A stretch of DNA of 5,513 nt, taken from assembly GCA_035640155.1 (NCBI GenBank), contig DASQWR010000109.1, forward strand, positions 1 through 5,513, read 5' to 3'. This DNA comes from JALYQB01 sp035640155 (lineage in GTDB: Bacteria; Actinomycetota; Actinomycetes; Mycobacteriales; Pseudonocardiaceae). Under the pieces are notes generated by a model. It was not told where the DNA came from. It searched no databases and saw only the letters and a list, made by a program, of their open reading frames with translations. Shown here piece after piece: positions 1-5,328 of the stretch (within the stretch, counting starts at the first letter, position 1; each line of letters opens with the position of its first letter). The position numbers were made by a program, and so were the translations under genes.

Positions 1-1556
1 GGCGGGGGCGGGGGGAGGCCCGGAGCGGGTGGCGGCACCGGAGCCGGCCTGGCTGCCGCCCTGCCACCCGTCCGGGTTCCCGCAGGGGCGGGCGAACGGG
101 TCGGCACCGCTTGCTGCGCCCGCGGCTCGACCGGAGTGCCATTGGGAGTACTGCCGCCGTCGGCGGTGATCCTGCCGTCCGTGGCGATCCCGCGGCGGGC
201 GCTGTCGGGTACCGCTCGATCGTCCGGGTCGCTCAGCGCTTCGTCGGTTGGCGAGACCGGAGGCACCCCGGACGAATCGGTCGACTGGATGATCGTGATA
301 GGGATCACGGCGGCCGCCAGGGCGAATACCGCAGCTGCGGCCGCCAGCAGCGCGCGCTGCTGGGGACGCAGCCGCGCGACCGGACCTGCGACGGGGGGTG
401 AGTCCACCAACGGCACGTCAGCGTGCGGGGTGCGCTGGATGGGCGCGACCGGCGCCCCGAAGTCCGGCACCACGGCCGACGGTGACCGGGTCTTTCGGAG
501 GTTCAAGGTGGCCAGCGCTGCACCGGAGGCGGCATGGTGCAACGGATCGGTGGCCACCGTGACCGGCCGGCCGAGCTCCTCGGTGAGCAGGGTGGCCACC
601 AACGGTGTGCGTGCGACCCCCCCGGTCACCAGCACCGTGTCCAGCTCGGGCACCGTCAGCTGCGCTGCGGCGACCGCGTCGCGCAGCGCCTGGATGCCCT
701 CATGCAGCGCGGGGCGGATCATCGACTCGAGCTGCGATCGGGTCAGCTCGATCCAGGCGTCCACACCCGGCAGCGCAACCGGGACGAGTGTCTCGGTGTT
801 GTCCGAGAGCGCCTCCCGGGCCAGCATGCAGTCCTCGAGCAGCAGTGCCATCCCGGCGCGCACGACAGGGTCTTCGGGGTCAGTTTCCGCCAACCGGTCC
901 CCGAGGACGTCCACGACGTGCGCGAACACGGTCTCGTCGAACGCCGTCCCCCCGGCATGGGCCAGGGTCCGCGGCGGGCCGAGCAGCGTGAATCCGCCCT
1001 CCTCGCTGGGAGCGAGGACAGTGGCGTCCACCATGGCGCCGAGGTCGTGGACGGCGACATGGCCGCCGGGTTCGAGTCCCTCCGCCGCGGCCCATCCCGC
1101 AGCGGCCGCCACCGGCGCCGACACGAACAGCGGCTCGCCGATCCTGGACTCACTCAGCGCGTCCGTGACGAGCTCACGTTCCCGCTGACCCCAACCCGGC
1201 GGGTGGGTGATGGCAATCTGGTCGGGCTGGGTGCCCTCTCCGGCGGTCACGGTGTCGAGGACCCAGCGGACCAGCCTGGCGGTCAATGCCTCGGCCGTCG
1301 GTTGCCCGTCCGGTGCGGGCTGCCCGATCCGGCGCAGGAAACCGCGGAAGACCCGGTCGGGCTCGGTGAGAACGTGCTGCTCGGCGGCGGCTCCGACGAG
1401 GGCGGAGCCGTACGGGCCGAGGTAGAGCACCGAGGCGACACCCGCAGCGCGCGCGGTGAGGGGCACGGTCTCGATGTCGACGCCCTGCACGCCCGTCCGA
1501 GCTACGGCCGCCACCGTGGAGCTGGTACCGAGGTCGATCCCCAGGCCGTAGGACAA
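1..1556 (-). CDS. Membrane-anchored Hsp70-family protein with degenerate ATPase site (3' end outside window)
   Basis: Partial gene: 518 codons are visible and the reading frame is still open at the left edge. The start is TTG at 1556-1554, five bases after a GAGGAG ribosome site; an in-frame TGA lies just upstream, and the Hsp70 phosphate-1 motif GIDLGTS follows at residues 6-12. Other family marks are HDLG at 170-173, GGTAFD at about 202-207, and the adenosine motif VTGGVARTP at about 310-318. The nucleotide-binding domain ends near residue 353. After it come a Pro-rich linker, arginines at 395, 397 and 401, a hydrophobic helix at about 403-424, and a Pro/Ser/Thr/Ala-rich tail that ends in a polyproline run at the window edge. 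The positive-inside rule puts the ATPase domain in the cytosol and the tail outside. No substrate-binding domain is visible. By eye alignment to DnaK, Lys70 is Leu74, Glu171 is Ala147, and the GGGTF segment carrying Thr199 is replaced by AMV with one residue fewer. Family assignment is firm; the function is unknown, and canonical chaperone cycling is unlikely. Confidence 0.9.
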   Translation of the reverse strand, partial: MSYGLGIDLGTSSTVAAVARTGVQGVDIETVPLTARAAGVASVLYLGPYGSALVGAAAEQHVLTEPDRVFRGFLRRIGQPAPDGQPTAEALTARLVRWVLDTVTAGEGTQPDQIAITHPPGWGQRERELVTDALSESRIGEPLFVSAPVAAAAGWAAAEGLEPGGHVAVHDLGAMVDATVLAPSEEGGFTLLGPPRTLAHAGGTAFDETVFAHVVDVLGDRLAETDPEDPVVRAGMALLLEDCMLAREALSDNTETLVPVALPGVDAWIELTRSQLESMIRPALHEGIQALRDAVAAAQLTVPELDTVLVTGGVARTPLVATLLTEELGRPVTVATDPLHHAASGAALATLNLRKTRSPSAVVPDFGAPVAPIQRTPHADVPLVDSPPVAGPVARLRPQQRALLAAAAAVFALAAAVIPITIIQSTDSSGVPPVSPTDEALSDPDDRAVPDSARRGIATDGRITADGGSTPNGTPVEPRAQQAVPTRSPAPAGTRTGGRAAARPAPVPPPAPGLPPPP

Positions 1557-1561
1557 TGTTG

Positions 1562-1567
1562 CTCCTC
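1562..1567 (-). promoter_or_regulatory. Ribosome binding site deciding the TTG start of the Hsp70-like gene
   Basis: GAGGAG on the minus strand lies five bases before the TTG at 1556-1554. No ATG or GTG occurs in frame between the upstream stop (TGA at 1568-1566) and this TTG. Downstream GTG codons would delete the phosphate-1 loop, so the TTG is the only sensible start. Confidence 0.8.
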
Positions 1568-1619
1568 ACCCCTATAGACAGCGCGCAGGCGTGCCACCTC
1601 CGGTGGTGCTGCCCGGCCG

Positions 1620-1648
1620 ATGCTAGGTGACGTTACAACCGATGCGAA
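1620..1648 (-). promoter_or_regulatory. Candidate sigma-A-type promoter for the Hsp70-like gene
   Basis: On the minus strand, TTCGCA (1648-1643) and TAGCAT (1625-1620) are separated by 17 bases. This matches TTGACA at four of six positions and fits the TANNNT form of actinobacterial -10 elements. The stretch around 1621-1650 is the least GC-rich part of the intergenic region. Transcription would begin near 1613, giving a leader of roughly 55 bases. This is a pattern match only. Confidence 0.3.
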
Positions 1649-1666
1649 AACCGCCCGGTACGAGCA

Positions 1667-1700
1667 GGTGCCCGACCGGGCATGTGCCCGGTCGGGCACC
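1667..1700. repeat. Perfect 16-bp-arm inverted repeat made of two 14-bp palindromes
   Basis: GGTGCCCGACCGGGCA (1667-1682) is followed by TG and then by its exact reverse complement (1685-1700). Each arm also contains its own palindrome: TGCCCG-AC-CGGGCA at 1669-1682 and TGCCCG-GT-CGGGCA at 1685-1698, with centres 16 bp apart. It lies between divergent genes, 56 bp upstream of the peptidase start. As DNA it could be a double operator for a dimeric regulator; as RNA it would form a very stable hairpin. No U-tract follows, and no gene points into it that needs ending, so an ordinary terminator is unlikely. The repeat is certain; its role is inferred. Confidence 0.9.
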
Positions 1701-1701
1701 A

Positions 1702-1719
1702 CTGGCCCGCCGGGACCAG
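1702..1719 (+). other. Small hairpin in the leader of the peptidase gene
   Basis: CTGGCCC (1702-1708) can pair with GGG (1712-1714) and CCAG (1716-1719) around a GCC loop, with a single bulged A at 1715. It begins two bases after the large inverted repeat ends. In such GC-rich DNA, stems of this size arise often by chance, so it may have no function. Confidence 0.3.
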
Positions 1720-1745
1720 GGCCGCAGCGCGCGGTGCGGTGCGGC

Positions 1746-1749
1746 AGGA
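1746..1749 (+). promoter_or_regulatory. Ribosome site (or CAGGAT -10 of a leaderless mRNA) for the S9 peptidase gene
   Basis: AGGA lies seven bases before the GTG at 1757, a normal Shine-Dalgarno distance. The same bases lie in CAGGAT (1745-1750), which resembles the actinobacterial -10 form TAGGAT and sits at the distance expected for a leaderless transcript starting at the GTG. Sequence alone does not separate the two readings. Either one supports the GTG start. Confidence 0.45.
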
Positions 1750-1756
1750 TCGGGGG

Positions 1757-3628
1757 GTGACCGAGCATCCCGCAGCCGCCGTCCCGGAGACCCTGTTCGA
1801 CGACCCGGCCGCGGAGGCCCGCTGGCGGGCGCGGTTCACCGCCCCGCGGGTCAGCCTGCCCGAGTGGGCCCGGGATGCGGCGGATCGCTGCCTCTACACG
1901 TCCAACGCCTCGGGCACCTGGGAGGTCTACTCCTGGGACCGCGCCACCGACATTCACCGTCAGGTCACCGACCGTCCCAACGGCACCCGCGGGGGTGCGC
2001 TGCCCCCGAACGGGGAGCGGATCTGGTGGTTCTCCGACAACGACGGCGACGAGTTCGGCGAGTGGGTGGTGGAACCCTTCGCCGGGTTGCCCGACGGGGC
2101 GCGTCCCGAACCGGCCGTTCCGGGCAGCGGGGCCGGCTACCCGGCGGGGCTGGACATCGGGCGAGACGCCGTGGTGCTGGGTGCCTCGACCGACGACGGG
2201 ACCACGATCTGGGTCGCCCGCGGCGGCTGCCCCGCCGAGGTGGTGTATCACAACGAGCACGACGGCGGCGTGGGCGCGCTGTCCCGGGACGAGCAGCTGC
2301 TGGCGATCGTGCACTCCGAGCACGGCGACTCGCGGCACCCCGCGGTCCGGGTGCTGCGAGCCTGCGAGAACGGCACAGACGGCACCAGCGCAGCCGTGGC
2401 CGAGAAGTGGGACGGCCCGGGCAAGGGCCTCGACGTGCTGGGTTTCGCCCCGGTCGAGGGCGATCCGCGGCTGCTGCTCACCCACGAGCGCCGCAGCCGC
2501 GAGGAGCTGCTGATCTGGGACGTCATCGCGGACACCGAGACCGAGGTCGAGCTCGACCTCCCCGGTGAGGTGACCGCCGACTGGTACCCCGACGGCGCCG
2601 CCCTGCTGGTGGTGCACACCCATGCCGCCCGCAGCACTCTGCACCGCTATGACCTGCACACCGGCGCCCTGTCCACGCTCGACACAGCCACCGGCACCGT
2701 GGGGGGCGCGGCGGTGCGCCCGGACGGGACGGTCGAGTACTCGTGGTCCAGCGCGGCCGAGCCGCCGGCGGTACGGGCGCTGCACCCGGAGGGCACCGAT
2801 CGGGTGCTGCTGCGGGCACCCGGCGAGCCGGCGCCGGGTTCGCAACCGCTCGAGGACGTGTTCGTCGAGACCGACCACGGCCCGGTGCACGCCCTGGTGG
2901 CCCGCCCGCCGGGTGTCGCCCGGGAGAACCCGCTGTCGGTGGTGTTCATGCTGCACGGCGGGCCGCAGGCGGCCGACGAGGACAGGTTCTCACCGGTGCG
3001 CTCGCTGTGGCTCGACGCGGGCTTCGCGGTGGTCCACGTCAACTACCGCGGCTCGACGGGGTACGGCTCGGCGTGGCGGGACGCGATCGAGCAGCGGCCG
3101 GGGCGCACCGAGCTGGAGGACGTGGCCGCCGTGCACGACTGGGCGGTGAGCTCGGGGCTCGCCGACCCCGGACGTTGCGTGGTGGAGGGGTGGTCGTGGG
3201 GCGGCTACCTCACCCTGCTCGCCCTGGGCATGCAGCCGCAGCGCTGGGCGGCCGGCGTTGCGGGCGTTCCGGTCGCCGACTACGTCGGGGCGTACGAGGA
3301 CGAGATGGAGCCGCTGCGCGCGTTCGACCGCGCCCTGTTCGGCGGCTCGCCCGAGGACGTCCCCCAGCGCTACCGGGACAGCTCGCCGATCAGCTACGTC
3401 GAGCAGGTGCGTGCCCCGGTCCTCGTGCTGGCCGGGGAGAACGACCCGCGGTGCCCGATCCGGCAGGTCGACAACTACCTGGGCCGGCTCGCCGAGCGCG
3501 GCGCGGCCTACCGGAGCTACCGCTACGATGCGGGACACGGCTCGCTGGTGGTGGCCGAGACGCTGCGGCAGTTCGCCGCCGAGGTGGCCTTCGTGCGGGA
3601 CGTGCTCACGGACGTCACGCCGGCGTGA
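1757..3628 (+). CDS. S9-family serine peptidase (prolyl oligopeptidase / acylaminoacyl peptidase-like)
   Basis: This 623-residue serine peptidase probably cleaves small peptides or N-blocked peptides in the cytosol; it has no signal peptide or membrane segment. Residues about 30-370 form a beta-propeller of repeated blades (for example around ALPPNGERIWWFSDN and ADWYPDGAALLVVHT), which in this family restricts access to short substrates. The alpha/beta-hydrolase domain spans about 380-620. It shows the oxyanion region HGGP at 400-403, NYRGSTGYG at 429-437, the nucleophile elbow GWSWGGY with Ser480, then Asp563 in GENDPRCP and His594 in DAGHGS. The triad order Ser-Asp-His and its spacing are normal, so an active enzyme is expected. 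The GTG start at 1757 is chosen because it has an AGGA site and because the protein proper begins here; an ATG at 1682 lies inside the inverted repeat and would add 25 unconserved residues. The gene is followed at once by the ACT-GNAT gene, probably in one operon. The exact specificity (dipeptidyl, acylaminoacyl or oligopeptidase) cannot be told. Confidence 0.93.
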   Translation: MTEHPAAAVPETLFDDPAAEARWRARFTAPRVSLPEWARDAADRCLYTSNASGTWEVYSWDRATDIHRQVTDRPNGTRGGALPPNGERIWWFSDNDGDEFGEWVVEPFAGLPDGARPEPAVPGSGAGYPAGLDIGRDAVVLGASTDDGTTIWVARGGCPAEVVYHNEHDGGVGALSRDEQLLAIVHSEHGDSRHPAVRVLRACENGTDGTSAAVAEKWDGPGKGLDVLGFAPVEGDPRLLLTHERRSREELLIWDVIADTETEVELDLPGEVTADWYPDGAALLVVHTHAARSTLHRYDLHTGALSTLDTATGTVGGAAVRPDGTVEYSWSSAAEPPAVRALHPEGTDRVLLRAPGEPAPGSQPLEDVFVETDHGPVHALVARPPGVARENPLSVVFMLHGGPQAADEDRFSPVRSLWLDAGFAVVHVNYRGSTGYGSAWRDAIEQRPGRTELEDVAAVHDWAVSSGLADPGRCVVEGWSWGGYLTLLALGMQPQRWAAGVAGVPVADYVGAYEDEMEPLRAFDRALFGGSPEDVPQRYRDSSPISYVEQVRAPVLVLAGENDPRCPIRQVDNYLGRLAERGAAYRSYRYDAGHGSLVVAETLRQFAAEVAFVRDVLTDVTPA

Positions 3629-3663
3629 CCGTACGGACACACGCCGGGCGCAGGCTGCCCGGC

Positions 3664-3670
3664 GAGGAGG
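3664..3670 (+). promoter_or_regulatory. Strong ribosome binding site deciding the start of the ACT-GNAT gene
   Basis: GAGGAGG at 3664-3670 stands eight bases before the GTG at 3679, and the ACT domain's first beta-strand begins directly after that GTG. The competing GTG at 3625 overlaps the peptidase stop codon (GTGA) but has no comparable site before it. Confidence 0.7.
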
Positions 3671-3678
3671 TGGTCGCG

Positions 3679-4719
3679 GTGGCGCTGTGGCGGCTGCACG
3701 TGCAGGTCACCGATCAGCCGGGGCAGCTCGGTGAGCTCGCCGCGGCACTGGGCGGCGCGGGCGCCAACATCCTGTCCCTGCACGTCATCGGCGAGCGATC
3801 CGACACCGGGGCGGTCACCGACGAGCTGCTGCTGGAGTTGCCCGCCGCCGTGCCGGTCACCGCGCTGGTAGCGGCTGCCGAGGGCCGCGGTTTCCGGTGC
3901 ACCGTCGTCGTGCGGGCCGATGCGCAAGCGCTCGTCGACCCGGTCACCACGGCACTCGCGCTCGCGCGCTGCGTGGTGACGGACCCGCCGAGCGCATCGC
4001 GGGCGGTAGCCACACTGCTGGGTGCGGAGCTCGTCGACGGCAGCGTCGATGACCGGGACGCCCGACCCGCGCACGTAGCCGAGGTGGGCAGCGTGCGCCT
4101 CGGGCGCGGGTGGCCGCTGACCGCGATCGAACGGTCCCGCGCCGTCGCCCTGCTCGAGCTGGCCGGAACGCGCGGCACCGGTCCCGCGCCCACCCCGACC
4201 GATCCCCGGGTGCTGCTCACCGACGGCTCGCAGGTGGTGTTGCGGCACGCGACCGCGGCCGACGAGCCGTTGGTGGCCGCCCTGCACGCCCGCTGCTCAC
4301 CCCACACCCGAGCGCTGCGCATGCTCACCTCCTCCCCGCGGCTGGCGCCCGCCGAGCTGCACGCGCTGCTCACCGCGGACGGCCCGGGCTCCGCCGCAGT
4401 GCTCGCCCTGACCGCCGACGGCGGCAGCGCCACAGGCCTGGCGAACCTGCGGCCGGCCGGGGACGGCAGCGCGGAGATCGGCCTGCTCGTGGAGGACTCC
4501 TGGCAGGGCCGGGGGGTGGGAACCGCGCTCACCCGGCGGCTGGTCGAGCTCGCGCTCGACGGTGGGCTCGAGGAGTTCACCGCCGTGGTGCCCGGGGACA
4601 ACCAGCGCATCACCCGGTTGCTGCGCCGCGCGGGGCTGCGTCCGCAAGCCCGGATGGCCGACGGGATGCTGCACGTGCGGGCCGGCCTCACCGGCACCCC
4701 GACCCCCTGGACGGGCTGA
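3679..4719 (+). CDS. ACT domain-GNAT fusion, probable amino-acid-regulated protein lysine acetyltransferase
   Basis: This 346-residue protein has an N-terminal ACT domain (about 3-75) with the ligand-site signature TDQPGQLGELA at 11-21 and GAGANI at 26-31. Next is an unrecognised segment (about 76-174), then a GNAT acetyltransferase domain (about 175-337). The GNAT acetyl-CoA pyrophosphate loop is QGRGVGT at 276-282, preceded by the strand EIGLLVED, and motif B is PGDNQRITRLLRRAGL at 305-320. In Actinobacteria, ACT-GNAT fusions such as the Micromonospora aurantiaca enzyme MaKat are protein lysine acetyltransferases controlled by amino acids and acting on acetyl-CoA synthetase. The same role here is an inference from architecture. 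The start at 3679 is preferred for its GAGGAGG site; GTG at 3625 would add 18 residues and overlap the peptidase stop by three bases. The close spacing suggests co-transcription with the peptidase. The gene ends 22 bp before the convergent FMN reductase gene. Domain calls are firm; substrate and ligand are unknown. Confidence 0.88.
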   Translation: MALWRLHVQVTDQPGQLGELAAALGGAGANILSLHVIGERSDTGAVTDELLLELPAAVPVTALVAAAEGRGFRCTVVVRADAQALVDPVTTALALARCVVTDPPSASRAVATLLGAELVDGSVDDRDARPAHVAEVGSVRLGRGWPLTAIERSRAVALLELAGTRGTGPAPTPTDPRVLLTDGSQVVLRHATAADEPLVAALHARCSPHTRALRMLTSSPRLAPAELHALLTADGPGSAAVLALTADGGSATGLANLRPAGDGSAEIGLLVEDSWQGRGVGTALTRRLVELALDGGLEEFTAVVPGDNQRITRLLRRAGLRPQARMADGMLHVRAGLTGTPTPWTG

Positions 4720-4741
4720 GATCCCTCCGGACGAGCTGGGG

Positions 4742-5314
4742 TCAGACCGTTCGGGTGCCGTGGCGGTCCAGCGCGAACTGCACCACCTGCTCGCCGATCG
4801 TGCGCAGGGTGCGGGTGACCGCAGCGTCACTGGCGGTACCGTCCGGCTCGAAGACCACCTGCCGCGAGTTGACCGCTGCACCCAGCGGCGTGGGCCAGCC
4901 CCGCAACGCGTGCACGATCTGGCGGAGCGCGGTCAGCGTCGTCACCGCTGCCTGCCAGCCCTGCGCGGCGGCGACGCAGCCCACCGCCCGCCCGTCGAGA
5001 TAGGGACGATCGTCGGTGCGCAGGTCCTCGACGTAGTCCAGCGCGTTCTTCACCAGCCCCGAGACGGTGCCGTGGTAGCCGGGCGAGACGAGCACCACGC
5101 CGTCGGCCTCGCGCACCACCTCCACCAGCCGCCTGGCCGCTTCGGGGCGCTCCGGCACCGCTGGGTCGTAGAAGGGCAGCACGAGCTGCGACCCGGTGAG
5201 CGCCACGGTACGGGCCCCGGCTTCCTGCGCTCCCCCGAGCACGAGTCGCAGCGCCCGTTCGGTCTGCGAGTCATGCCTGATGGAGCCACCGATGCCGACC
5301 ACGGTGAGGCTCAT
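4742..5314 (-). CDS. NADPH-dependent FMN reductase family protein (SsuE-like flavodoxin fold)
   Basis: This 190-residue protein is of the NAD(P)H-dependent FMN reductase family. Such enzymes reduce free or bound flavin in the cytosol and often supply reduced FMN to monooxygenases. The N-terminal strand and phosphate loop read VVGIGGSIRHDSQTERAL (residues 5-22), matching the family pattern GS-x-R-x-x-S-x-T that holds the FMN phosphate. The second family mark, SPGYHGTVSGLVKNALDYV at about 77-95, contacts the isoalloxazine ring. The length is typical and no residue is obviously missing. The ATG at 5314 is chosen because the first strand starts right after it; a GTG two codons upstream is possible. 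The gene follows the stop codon of the upstream same-strand gene by 11 bp, so the two are probably co-transcribed. No oxygenase partner lies in the window, so the physiological acceptor is unknown. Quinone or azo-dye reductase activity is an alternative within this fold. Confidence 0.9.
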   Translation of the reverse strand: MSLTVVGIGGSIRHDSQTERALRLVLGGAQEAGARTVALTGSQLVLPFYDPAVPERPEAARRLVEVVREADGVVLVSPGYHGTVSGLVKNALDYVEDLRTDDRPYLDGRAVGCVAAAQGWQAAVTTLTALRQIVHALRGWPTPLGAAVNSRQVVFEPDGTASDAAVTRTLRTIGEQVVQFALDRHGTRTV

Positions 5315-5322
5315 AGACACCG

Positions 5323-5328
5323 ACCCTA
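5323..5328 (-). promoter_or_regulatory. TAGGGT overlapping a stop codon, weak ribosome site or leaderless -10 for the FMN reductase gene
   Basis: TAGGGT on the minus strand contains the TAG stop of the upstream gene. Its AGGG lies nine bases before the ATG at 5314, acceptable as a weak ribosome site coupled to upstream translation. The hexamer also fits TANNNT and stands eight bases from the ATG, as in leaderless actinobacterial promoters. I found no matching -35 element. Confidence 0.35.

Noticed and set aside
136..1188. Long open frames on the plus strand opposite the Hsp70-like gene
   Set aside because: They are Ser/Arg/Ala-rich shadows of the minus-strand coding sequence, with no domain or ribosome site. 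The minus strand carries clear Hsp70 motifs over the same bases.
1550..1578. AGGACA-N17-TATAGA as a plus-strand promoter for the peptidase
   Set aside because: Each hexamer matches consensus at four of six positions, but the -35 overlaps the Hsp70-like start codon and the leader would be about 170 bases through a strong hairpin. It is too weak to list as a feature.
1594..1606. CCACC-TCC-GGTGG inverted repeat in the leader of the Hsp70-like gene
   Set aside because: A five-pair stem with a three-base loop is common by chance in DNA this rich in G and C, and nothing else around it suggests a function.
1682..1756. ATG at 1682 as the peptidase start
   Set aside because: It lies at the centre of the inverted repeat, has no ribosome site, and adds 25 residues unlike the start of an S9 peptidase. 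GTG at 1757 is better placed.
1502..2956. 484-codon open frame on the minus strand across the intergenic region and the peptidase propeller
   Set aside because: Its product is Gly/Arg/His/Val-rich low complexity with no recognisable motif, and it crosses the palindrome and the Hsp70 start. It results from the high GC of the peptidase gene.
2743..3678. Upstream extension of the ACT-GNAT frame inside the peptidase gene
   Set aside because: The frame is open only because of GC bias. The extension encodes Arg/Gly/Ala-rich sequence and overlaps the peptidase catalytic domain in another frame.
4720..4741. Bidirectional terminator between the convergent genes
   Set aside because: The 22-bp gap allows only a three-to-four-pair CCC/GGG stem with no U-tract on either strand, so I cannot support a terminator.
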